A stretch of DNA of 64,000 bases from Hydractinia symbiolongicarpus (taxonomy: Eukaryota > Cnidaria > Hydrozoa > Anthoathecata > Hydractiniidae), in NCBI RefSeq assembly GCF_029227915.1, contig NC_079882.1:25549001-25613000 (forward strand), written 5' to 3'. Made by a program: the position numbers and the translations under genes. The first letter of the stretch is position 1. Every line of letters begins with the position of its first letter. Under the pieces are notes generated by a model. It worked only from the letters and a program-made list of their open reading frames with translations, did no database searches and had not been told where the DNA came from. This document shows positions 24,501-35,900 of the stretch, piece by piece.

Positions 24501-24997
24501 CAGGTGACCAGCCCACAAAGTTTGTGTAAAAAACAATGACATTGTCATTGTAGCCTAAGTGTTGATGGGTTTAAGTATAGTTTGTTACCAAAGTTTTAAG
24601 GCACAGAGTTTTACTCTGATCATAAAAAGGTGTCATATATATAGTGATTTCAAAATGGCCGCGTCACTTAAACGTCATTGTAAGTATAGTTGTAATAGAT
24701 GTATGTCTAAACTGCAGTAAAACCCCAGGAAGTAAAAATTTTGAAGTGTGACAGCTTTTTATGATAAGAGTTGACACAAGACCTGCTTTTATGTGTGGAA
24801 CACTGGATTTAAAAAACCGCGGGAAAATCATGTTTTCGTAATTTCATAGTCCTTAAAACGCGATGTCATTTTTTTTAGTGTTTTTTTTCTGCGTCTTGCA
24901 ACTTTGTTAACATAATAAACCTGAACACATCAACATCCTAGGCTAAAGACATCATTTTTTTACACAAACTTTATGGAGGGGTCGTGCAAGTCACCTG
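24501..24997. mobile_element. Non-autonomous TIR element between DPH2 and MRTO4
   Basis: Left end CAGGTGACCAGCCCACAAAG followed by TTTGTGTAAAAAA is inverted at the right end as TTTTTTTACACAAACTTTAT, then GTGCAAGTCACCTG. The arms also share TAGCCTAAGTGTTGATG on the left and CATCAACATCCTAGGCTA on the right. Total about 497 bp with no coding frame. No clear target-site duplication was found. Confidence 0.75.
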
Positions 24998-25297
24998 AGC
25001 ATGCAAGGCAGGTGAAATAAACCTTATTCTCAGGATTTACGATAAGCATGACAATAATTGGATTGCACATTCAAATGAGAAAAAGATTTCTCTAAAGTCC
25101 AACCCATTACATTGCATAGTAATTCAAAAAAACCTAATGAAACACAAAAATCACACGAAAATGGACCAAACAAAAACAATCAATCAGACACATTAAATAA
25201 TAGCAGCTATATAAATCAAGTTATTAAAAGAGAGAACGGATCCTTATACATTGGATGACACAACAAAAAGATATATCTAAAACATGAAATTTGTATT

Positions 25298-25972
25298 TCA
25301 GTCTGCTTTATTTTCATATTCTGAAAATTTACCATTTGAATGCCATACACATTTTAATACTATGTGAAACTGAACAAGAGTATATGAAAATAGTTTTAAT
25401 ATTCGGCACTGTTCTGGTGTTAACACATCTCCTTCAGTACAAACTTTATATTCTTGTGTCAAATGGATTATGCCTTTCTTTAATGTAGTGGGCAAACCCA
25501 AAGCCCTCAAACTTGGTTCCATTGAATGTTGAAATGTATTAACATCTAACTCTCCCTCTGGCAAAATGACAGTCTCTGTGGCTTTGTTTCCTGATCTAGC
25601 AAAATCATCTTGAGAAAAATCATTGAACCATTTTTCCACAACTTCACTTGGCTCATTCGTAAACATTAGACCAACATCACCTTTTAACCTTTTCGTAACT
25701 TCATGTAAATTTTCTTTGTACTCTTCTTCTTTAGTCTTACCCAATCCTAGTGCCATTACCTTGTTTTTCCCAAAAAAGAATCGGCTTGTTCGCCATTTTT
25801 CACGAACTTCCTTGACTTTTTGATTTCTCACGTTTTCTACAGAAAACAAATACAATGTGGCATATTCATCACAGCATTTCTGCACTTGTGACACAATATT
25901 CTTCTTCAACTCAAATCCTTTTTTAGTTGTCTTGCTCAAGGAGATAACCTTGTTTCTTTTAGATTTTGGCAT
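25298..25972 (-). CDS. MRTO4: mRNA turnover protein 4 / ribosome assembly factor MRTO4, intronless
   Basis: 224 residues. MRTO4 is a nucleolar paralogue of ribosomal stalk protein P0 (uL10 family) that occupies the stalk site on pre-60S particles until P0 replaces it. It opens MPKSKRNKVISLSKTTKKG as in other animals. Further family motifs are SRFFFGKNKVMALGLG, NLHEVTKRLKGDVGLMFTN, DFARSGNKATETV, HSMEPSLRALGLPT, EYKVCTEGDVLTPEQ and RILKLFSY. The human protein (about 239 residues) ends in an acidic Ser/Asp/Glu tail; here it stops shortly after the W-S-G-KF segment without that tail. A single exon. The 960-bp gap to DPH2 is half filled by a TIR element. Confidence 0.95.
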   Translation of the reverse strand: MPKSKRNKVISLSKTTKKGFELKKNIVSQVQKCCDEYATLYLFSVENVRNQKVKEVREKWRTSRFFFGKNKVMALGLGKTKEEEYKENLHEVTKRLKGDVGLMFTNEPSEVVEKWFNDFSQDDFARSGNKATETVILPEGELDVNTFQHSMEPSLRALGLPTTLKKGIIHLTQEYKVCTEGDVLTPEQCRILKLFSYTLVQFHIVLKCVWHSNGKFSEYENKAD

Positions 25973-26615
25973 TATGACTATAACGATTAGTTGATTTTAA
26001 TGTTGCACATGTGTTGCAATGCTCCTGTTGCCTTTCAAGCGAAATGATTTTAAGATACGCCGGACATTCCGCAGATTTTACAGGTCGCGGTTTAGGTGGA
26101 CGCACAAAGAAAACTTGGCCTTACTAAGTGGGAAGCGGTGAAGTATAACAAGAAAGGGGAATCAGGGTGATGTTTAGGATGTAAATGTGAGATTAAGTTA
26201 AAAAGTCATCTGAAGATACATTGCTTCAAAATCTGACAATGCTTAGTTTGCAATCTGGTCTGGAATTTATATATTGCAGGTAAATAAGACGGGACTCTGT
26301 TTAGCATGCACTCGATCTCCCACAAGCGACATCAAAAGTTATACCACTATTACAAAAATCACAAAGACAAAGCAAGAAAACTGCGCCAAATTTTTAAAAA
26401 GTCCACAGAACAGAAGAGAAAGAGATTACACTGGCTGGGGCTGGGTTTATTGAAAATCTTAACTCTGTTTTATCCCTTTCTTTCTTCTATTCACAATAGT
26501 TTTTGTGCACAATAGTTTGGTACCCACAGCCCTGCTAAATTCCCAGAGAAAATTTAGACCACATTATAATATCAAAACCTACCTACTACACTTAGAGACA
26601 CATGCCCAACAATTT

Positions 26616-26953
26616 TTATAGACCTTTTTGAATGTTTACATTTCCGCGATAAGGCCTTTCGGCTTTAACAATTGCGTGGCAGGCAAAAAGATGCAGGCGT
26701 TAGGTGAATTGAGGTCCTTTTTAGTCTGTTTCTTCGTGCGAAGGTATCATTACGACTTTATGTGATTATATGTCAATCAGAAGTTATCTATTTACACTTA
26801 ATAGTTTAAAGCCCTGAAAATATTTCCCTAGAAAGAAATGGACTAAAAAAGACCTTTCTTCAGCAAGCTTCCGCATCTTTCTGCCTGCCACGCAGTTGTT
26901 AGAGCCAGAAGGCTTACTGCGAAAAATGTAACCATTCAGAAAGGTCTATACTG
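26616..26953. mobile_element. Foldback element with about 110-bp inverted arms
   Basis: Left arm about 26616-26728 (TATAGACCTTTTTGAATG, then GCGTGGCAGGCAAAAAGATG, then GTCCTTTTTAGTC). Right arm about 26842-26953 (GACTAAAAAAGACC, then CATCTTTCTGCCTGCCACGC, then CATTCAGAAAGGTCTATA). The arms are imperfect inverted repeats around a roughly 110-bp AT-rich loop, with no coding frame. Confidence 0.8.
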
Positions 26954-27944
26954 TAAAGGCAAAACTGTCAGGCCTAATTTAGATGCGTGGCAGTTTCAAA
27001 AGTAAGTGTTAAAATGTTACTTTGTGATTGACACAAACTGAATCTTTTGTTTTTGTTAACATTTTTTATTCCAACTTTAAATCAATATATATAAAGGGTT
27101 GTGGTGACGGCACTAGCCACATATTAGATTGCGAAAATTAAGCCTTTTGAAAAAATTTTCTTTTCTGGGAAAAGATAATTATATACAATATATATGCATT
27201 CGTTTTCAGAGCAACAAAAACAGCAAACACTTTGCAGCATAGGTGATCGTATAAGTTTCTATAACTTCTATAACTTTTTCGTTTCTGGGGTTTTTCTGTT
27301 TGTTTAACAAAAAATCTAGCGAAATCGGAGAACAAAAATCAAAAAATCAGAATACGCGCTTAGTAAAAAACCTTGAAAACATTGTCATACGAGGAAGAAG
27401 TAAAGGTTAACTGAGCAATGTTACGTGTACTTTCATAGAGCATTCTGGCTTTTGGCCTTCATTGCGGGGCCTTCAAATATGATAAATCGAACAAAACTTG
27501 GATGAATCGAACGTAACGTAATGGACAACGTTGTTTTTCAGGAGCTTTTTTCTTGTTGTTTGAATTTACGTCACAAGAACAGTGCCTGCGTTTAATTCAC
27601 ATTCACTTTATTCAAACTACTAACCTTATCTAACATTCATTTTGAAATGATGCTTTATAATTCCAATCATTTGTTGTTCTTTGAGACCTATTGCATAAGC
27701 TATTGTTGTTACCTAACACAGAACTAACTTACGCAACTCATAACAACTCAAACAACATTTTCAGTTTGTTTTGTTTTTTCAGATTTATTCAAATATTTTT
27801 GAATGTGACAGTGTTCTTAAAAATAGCAACCTCGTTCCCAGGGCGTAGAGTAAGCAAGAAAAAGTTTAGGATAACAGAGACCGAGGGAATTTGACTTATC
27901 AAGTGAAAAAGTGAGTGCTTCGCCCTGCAATTAAAGGCCAATTA

Positions 27945-29216
27945 CCGTATTTTCCGGTATATAACCTGTGGGTTATATGTTGATTCTTACGATTTCCACT
28001 GTTGGTGCGGGTTATATTTATTTTTTCTGTAATTTATTTTGAAATTAAAAGTTTACTAGTCCTTAGCCTGTCCTTTTTACAATGCATTGCATGCGTCTCG
28101 CTACTCATGCAGCTAAGCTACCATTTTGCGTGACAGACAGACAGACATACACAGGTATTTTAATATAGATATATTTACCAGTGCAAGCAAGTCAAGGTTT
28201 CCTTTTTGTGCATTGTTTTTCATTTATTTGTAGTACTAACAACCTATAAAATTACTCAGAATAAAACAAAGTAGACATTGCATCAAGAAAGGAGGATACA
28301 CAAAAGATTATTATAACTGCTTGCACGATCCTATACGGAGTAACCTTACTTCACTTAAGTTAAATCAAACTTTTTTCACACAGTAAAATTTATATTGCTT
28401 GCCAGTGCTTCTATTAGAGTTTTCTCTAAAACGCAATTCTGGAGATCATTTTTTCTTTTGTGTTGAATAGAATTCTAATCTATTTATATCTTTGCAACCA
28501 CATTAAGTACCTTGAAATGATTTGGATCTGGTAATAGAGCAGTATGGCAGGTATCATTTTTAGGTGCTATTGACATGTACTTTACAACCTAGTGGCAAGG
28601 ACTTCATCAATAATTTCTGTTAAAAATATTGAAAAATGTTAAAATTAAATGTATAGATTTTATTAAAATGATAAAAAATAAAATAAAAATACAATTAATA
28701 AGACATATTAAACTATCTCCTCCCAATTGGTGCAAATTATTTTATCATGCACACTGTGTTTTGTTGAGATATAAATGGATAACAAAATTATATAAACATT
28801 AGACAAGAATGTTCTGTACATCGCTGTTACAGACAATCTGTGATATTTATTATGTTGTTTATTATTATTTGAGCAATCGGAGACAAGGAAGTTAAAACTG
28901 AGAGAGTCCCTAGCTCAGACATTCAGTTCTTGTGTTTGGGGTTCACAAGTTTAAACGTCCCTCGCTTGTCTCCAGCATGAAAAATTAATGACACAGAACT
29001 AAAAAATAAACAAAACAGCAACCACAAAATACGCTGATTTTTTTTCTCAACATGATGCATATTAGACAAAGGTGCTGATAAGTAAAACTCACTGATTGAA
29101 TTTTTATGCGGGTTATAAGAAGATGCGGCCTATGTGATAGCATCTTATTTGTAAACTCCCTAAACAAACTGAGCTGTGGGTTATACGATGTGCGGGTTAT
29201 ATACCGGAAAATACAG
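27945..29216. mobile_element. 1.27-kb non-autonomous DNA transposon with TIRs and TA target site
   Basis: The left end CCGTATTTTCCGGTATATAA (27945) and right end TTATATACCGGAAAATACAG (to 29216) are inverted with one mismatch. Both ends are flanked by TA, as in Tc1/mariner-like insertions. Subterminal GGGTTATA or GCGGGTTATA motifs recur near both ends, possible transposase-binding repeats. No transposase frame is present, so it is a deleted or MITE-like copy. Confidence 0.85.
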
Positions 29217-29920
29217 TACATGATACCAAAGTCAAATTAAGCCAAATTAGTTGTGCTAAAACAACCTTAAACATTTGTGGCTAAGGTCTTTTAAAAATCT
29301 CTCAGTCTGTAAAAGCTCTTTGTGCCGTCCAGAACATTCATATATTTACATTTTCCTGTATTTCATCTGGAGTATTTAACAGCTTTTGACCATGGCTTGG
29401 TTGCCCTTATTTAGCAATGTATACTCTATGAATCCTATGATGTCTAGTTGTTTTGTACCTAGTTTCTGCTTTATCATATTGATTGATTAACATTAACAGG
29501 GTTTTTTGTTATCTCTATACCATCATAGAGAAGATAGTGTCCTTGTAGTTCAAAATCACCAGTGTTGAGCATCTATAGTGATTGTAGATCTTTGCACCTT
29601 TAATTCCTCCTAACAACTTTATGTACTCTTCTGGGGTTAGTGTCAAACTTGTTGCTGGAATATTCTCATGATCTATTCTAATGATCTATCATGGTGTGTT
29701 TGAAATAGAAATATTTTGTCTATTTCTTCTTTTTTTTCTCCTTTTGATTCATTGTGCGCAACTTCTGGTAACACAAAACATTGTTATTGATATGATATTG
29801 TGAAAACTGCTAACATTTTCTTTAATATATTTGATTAATATATATGTAAGTAACTCTTATACTTTTTATAAGTGATGAAAGATATGACGCAGTTTCAAAT
29901 TATTTGATTTCGCTGGCAAA

Positions 29921-32900
29921 ATGAGCGATCGTAAATTTACCACATTAAGAAAGCGACTTGATCAACTTGGATATCGTCAGCCATTAGTTATTGAAGCTAT
30001 ACCATTGGTGGAAAAGTTGTTTAGTGATCTGGTACATACTACTGAAAATTTTAAAAACTACAAAAATAAATTAATTAAAAATGATAGAGAACTCCTTGCT
30101 ACCGATGTCAGTGAACCTTATCGTAATGATAATGCAAAGTTGATCCGAGAAAACAATGAGTTGCATACAGAATTGATTCGATGTAAAGAAGAAAATGAGA
30201 ACTTAGTTGCAGAGTTGAAGTCTTCTGTTCGTAAATTAGAAAATGAAAATCAGGATTTAAAATTTCTGAATACTCAATATATACATAAAATAAAAAGATT
30301 GGAAAAAGAATCAAAACAAAAAAGCGATCATATTCAGAACTTGCAAGAAAAAAATATGCATGCTGTCATTGAAACACCTGGTGGTCGAAAGAAAAATATT
30401 CCATTTAGAAGGCAGCGGATGGATTTAGAAAGTACTTTGCAACCAAACACTGTCTCGTTACGCACAACACAAAGCTCTGACCCATATGTAGCAGATCTTC
30501 TGGGTATTGCTGATGCAAGAACTGAAGATCTAAAACAGAAGTTGAACGTTTTTGAGGATGTTAAAAAAGAATTGGAACAAAAGCTTAAAAACATAAAAAA
30601 GCAGGTATAAATGAATATCTTCTGTGTGAAGAAAGAATTTAGCATTTTTAATTTTAGGTTTTTACACAGTTTAAATGCTTATGTGACTAATTTTTTCCTT
30701 TGAAGGTTGAAACTCGTGATAAAGAAATAGATCGCTTGAAAAACATGCTGAATGGTGGTCGGCCAATTGAGGCTGTGTTTACTGACAATCACCGTAGTAG
30801 CAGTGATCGTGTTGTTGCACATTTAAATATACAGGTTTATATTTTTTAAGCTCTTCTGTATATACTTTAGAAAAGGGTTGAGACACATTATGATTCAGTT
30901 GCGCTCGGGTTCTTAGCGAAACACTATTTCGTTTTATTAATAACTGATGACTATGCTGTTTCTAAGATTAGAGATAATAAAATAAATGTTGCTTTGTAAA
31001 ATAAATTACTCTGACCTAGGTTGATTATCTGCAACAAGCAAATAGAGACTTAGAAAAACAACTGGCACAAAATCAAGCCAGCCAAGCAGAATCTGTTTCA
31101 ATGGCCAAACAACTGCAAGAACGTAATGAAGAACTTTGCATAGAACTTGCTGCCATGGATAAAATCTGCAAAAATATTGAAAAAGAAAAGCGTAGGGGAG
31201 ACGATGAAGTTGATAATCAGCTTATTGCTTTACAAAAACAGGTTGAAGGAAAGCATCAAGTTTTACTTGAATTGGAAGCTGCAAATTACTCTTTGAAGAA
31301 GGTATTGTTAAATCTATTTATTTTGGGTTCGATAAAAAATATTTCTTCTTCCAACAATATAAATTCATCGAAAATTTCGTACCTAAAAGTAACTTTATGA
31401 GTTTCAGAAATATTTGGAAAAAACAAAAAATATATGCAAAAAACTTAATTAGTTTAATAAATTAATCACGAGGGGATAAATAGCAAAAATACTCTTTTAT
31501 GTATATTTTATTGGCTGTGATTCAAGGAAAAGAACATTGTTAATTGGTGTTCAATTTTTTAACGTTCCCAGCACATTTTCAGTATATGCTAACACACACA
31601 GAAATGATTTGAGCATCTTTTTCATAGCACATCAAAATAATTTCACTTACCCTAAATTACTTAATGTGTACTTTTTACTACAGATCTACTAAAATCGTTA
31701 TAAAAAAGCTTGCATTTGTAACATGTAGTTAAAAAGATGGTCAAAGTTATCCGTATGCATCTCAATAAATATAACCATAATCTTGTTATAAAAACCCTAT
31801 TTTTCGAAACACAACGAAATTTACACAAACACACACACACACACACATTCTAATACCTTGTAAAACCTGAAATGAAATTATCAAAATAATCGTTAAACAT
31901 TGTGCATGACATCGAAGTTTGAGACTACGAAAATAAAGTTTTAGGTACAGGCAGTCTTTCCATGAAACTTCTTGAGTTTTCTTTAATTCTCGATAATATA
32001 TTCTCACAGAAAGAATGTTTGAAGATGTGAAGCACAGAACTTTCATGACTTGAAAAAATTAGTACCCACGAATTAGTTATCACATTGAGTATGATTGCAT
32101 ATACGAGTTCGTAAAAACGTTGTTTATAAGTTCTGAAGAATTTTTCAAAACAAATGCAATGCAAAAAAAGAATATTTAAAATTAATTTGATGTTCTGATA
32201 ACTTAAAAATATAAAATAACAATTACTAAAGTGATTTGTCTTTCTTTTGGTTGAGCATTTAATTTTGGAGTTTAATTAGACGTTGAAACTTTGGAAAAAT
32301 AATTCTGCTTTTGGTAAGGATAAGTTGTGTTAAAGCTACGAAGCTCCATAATAATGATTCTGATTAATCTTGCCATCAGGAGAGAGATGAGTTGATAGAA
32401 GAAACTGGCCAATTAAGTAGTGGCATTAAAGCAGCTCAAGATGATAAACAAAACATTGCAGCACTTTTTGAGAGAGCTGAGAAAGAAAAAAGAAGGTTAT
32501 CTGAGAAGAACGCTAAGTTAACTATATCAGGTGGGTAATGTTTTGGTTTGGATGACTTAAATTTTATTTTCTTGACAACATACATCAGTAGAAAATTAAT
32601 TTTATTTCTTCTGTGATTTGACATTAATAAGAATGTACTTTTAACAAACTCTGCATAGATGATGGTTAAGTCCTCATTTAGGAAGAGAATTGGCTATGGA
32701 GTTAGAGAGGCTGAAAGTTTCCAAAGGAGTTCTGCCTAAAAAATCACACAAGGTAACGTTTTTCTTTTTCGGCTTGCTGTTCTCACATTACAGAGTAAAA
32801 AAAATGTTTGGTTTAAAAGATGTTATTTGCTTGTGTCACAACCGCATCGTGTTGGCAGGCATATTTTTCTTTCTTTCTTACAATGCAGAAATTAATAAGA

Positions 32901-35900
32901 AAAAATTGTTGTATTAGGTCAAATTTTTTGATAGCTTTTACATAACAATTTATGTTAAATGTGACACGCAAAAGAAGTATGTTAAGTCATTTCTTGTTTA
33001 ATCTCATTAGCCTCCAAATAACATCGAGTTGTTAATAAGAAATCTTGAGGATGATCGAGACTATTACAAGCATGAATGCGATGCACTACAGAAGATGATC
33101 CACAAAAGGTTGTTATCAAATGTGGAAATCAACACAACTGAAAAAATGGTACAGGATGTTTTTATAGCGTGTTTAGCTTAAACAAGTATGTAAAGTGTGG
33201 GTAAGGAGATTGCAATAAAGTCTGATTATTTTATTTGAAGCATGAGAACAATGCGATGTTGAAGTTGATGACTGAAGAAAGGGATTATTACAAAAACGAG
33301 TTAGAACATTCATCACGGTTTTCTGAAAGGGATGGTAGGGTAAGTGAGCGTAGCTTTCGAATTTCTGATTTTGTTGCAAATGCAAGAATTAGCATAGTAA
33401 AAATGGAATGAAAGCAAATCTAAAAACAAATGTTAAACACTGACACTAATAAATGGGCTGACTATGACAATGATCTTAAAATGCTTAGAATTTTCTAGAA
33501 TTCTTGTTTTACATATATATAGGACCAATATTTGAGAAGAAACTCTAACTTAAAACCTTTTACTTTCCGATCTTCGCCGAAACCTGTTATTAAATAAACA
33601 CTATTATTTTTTTTATATTTTTAGGTTACAAGTAAATCGACAGAGGTGTCACAGCTAAAAAGAGAAAGGGATGAATTACAGAAAGTGTTGCAGACGTTTG
33701 AGAGTCATCTGGCAAAAGTAAACTGAATTGTTTTGTTTTAACAAATCTTTGTGCTAAAAAAACATGTAGTTTCGCTGTGAATGTACTTCCGTTTTGTTAA
33801 AAATAATCACAAATTTATGTTTGAGTGGTCAACCTAACTAACTGGTATGCGTTTAACTTTTTAATTACGTAGAATTGCACTTTTTTTCGGGAATATATTT
33901 TAACTCTCAGTTTTGCCATTGTTTTTTTTTTTTGCATCCGGAAAAATCTAAGTGCTTAAAAATATAATATAAAAGCACGTCTTTGCCAAATTAAATACTT
34001 AAAAAAAATTGTCCTGGTATTTAGTTATATATAAATTTAGTGCTTTTTTTATTGTGAGTAATTTCTAACAATAAGGTGATAGACAACCTTTTTTTTTGTT
34101 TTTAGATTCAAGAAAATGTACGAGTTGTGACAACTGATCGAGACAACATTCAACTACTGTATGAACAGGTAAATAACTTGTTTTTTTGGTTGCATTTTGG
34201 AAGTTCAATTTAAAAACTTTTATATTGACGAAGAACTACTTCGCCCATCACTAACATACTGTCTGGAAGTAAGCGGGATTCGATTCGTCCCCAGAGCTTG
34301 GAGCTGCAGACGTACCCACTACACTACATACGGCAATATGATAGTGATGTACGCGGATAGTTTATTCAGATTGTAGGTATATGGTATCAATATGATATGC
34401 ACCGATTATATCTGCCTGTCATAATCAGAGTTCCAATCAGGGTGAAACATTTTCTGTTGAGAATGAACAAACGGATGTTCCATGATAATAAATTAGCTAC
34501 ATGGGAACTTTTAGTTAAACACTTTTTTAAATAGTCAACAGAAGAAATTCAACGTTTAAGACGTCAAATGGCTCGGGCTCGCTCACCTCCGAACACTTCC
34601 AGAAAAGTGACAGAGATATTAGATAAAGCTGAGAAAGAGAGAGACGAAGCTTTAGCAGAGTTGCGAAAAGCACGAGTCGATATACAAAGCTTGAGAAGGG
34701 ATATCAAGGTAACTCTTTCTTTTTGATATCAAACTTGTCAGTCTACCCGGAAATGTTGGTACTTTTTTTCTAGTATATTTTTAGTGTTTACATGCAATTC
34801 AAAAGTTTATGTAGTGCTAATAGATCGTTTTATGTATTTTTTCAGGCAATCCAGGAGTCACATCAAACTGACAGACAATTACAAAACGCAAAGCAAAGAG
34901 ACGTGGAGGATATTTTATCAAAAGTAAGAAATGTTGTTGATAAATAAATAATTGTTTATAAGGAGAATGATGGTCTATTACATGCAAGCAAAGTGGTCGG
35001 AAATATTGACAAGTTGAATACTGACTGTGTTACAACGGTAAATTTGTAACATATACATCTTAGATGGAGACTGATAATAACACTTTGAACACGAGAATGA
35101 CGTCGACACAAAGTATGATTCACACTCTTGAAGATCAATTGTTTGCTGCTAACCAATCAGTGCAAAGAACAAATGAAGAAGTCATGCAGAAAGAAGCAGA
35201 ACTATCAAAGTTGAGAGTGCTTGTAGAACGAAGTGATAGAAGTTGTGACGAATTGAAGAGAAAACTGGAGGAGAAAACCATCGAACTGGAACAAAGAGAT
35301 GACGACAACATCAAAATAGAAGATAAATATGGTATGTTGTAAATGATTTCATTTTGTCATGCAAAGCTGGGAGAAAAAACAAAACAAAAAAAAACAAGTG
35401 ACGGTTTACTCTTGAAAAATAAGTCAGAGACTTTTTTTATGTTGATCCAATTTTTTATGCTTTAGAATTATTGGAAAAAAAATTATTGGAATACAAAAAT
35501 GAAGTCGTTCGATTGAAAGGTATTGTTTCATCTTTGGACCATGAACGCGATACTCTTCTGCAGCAAGTTGACGATAAAACAGAACAGCTTGTCAAATTAG
35601 ACGATGGCTTGCGTAAACAGGAAAAGGCTGATCAAGAATTGAAATTCAGTTTTGAAGAATTAGAAGAGAACTTACGGTATGATAGTTGCTGTAAATAATT
35701 GTCGCGGCCTTTTATTTTCGTGCTTTTCACGAAAATGTTATTCAAGATACAATTCCCGAAAAATTAATGTTCTAGAAAAAAACAATAAATCCCAACTGTT
35801 GGTGAAATTTTATCTCGGAATTCAAGAGAACGTTTACAACAAAAAGAAGAAAATAAAGCGGTGACGCCAAAATCATAAAGGAGCATTAAAAGTGTAGCTG

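Larger units (their letters stand above)
25973..29920. other. Intergenic region between MRTO4 and CEP135 (divergent)
   Basis: Almost 4 kb with no recognised gene. It contains the foldback 26616-26953, a half-copy of the AACCTCGT family at about 27826-27845, and the TIR element 27945-29216. The rest (25973-26615, 26954-27825, 29217-29920) is AT-rich sequence in which I see nothing I can name; promoters of both neighbouring genes must be here. Confidence 0.6.

Noticed and set aside
31825-31848. (AC)n run as a regulatory element
   Set aside because: Plain short microsatellite in a CEP135 intron.
34263-34334. Functional tRNA gene on the minus strand
   Set aside because: A- and B-box matches only; no convincing acceptor stem or anticodon arm, and the body is not tRNA-like.
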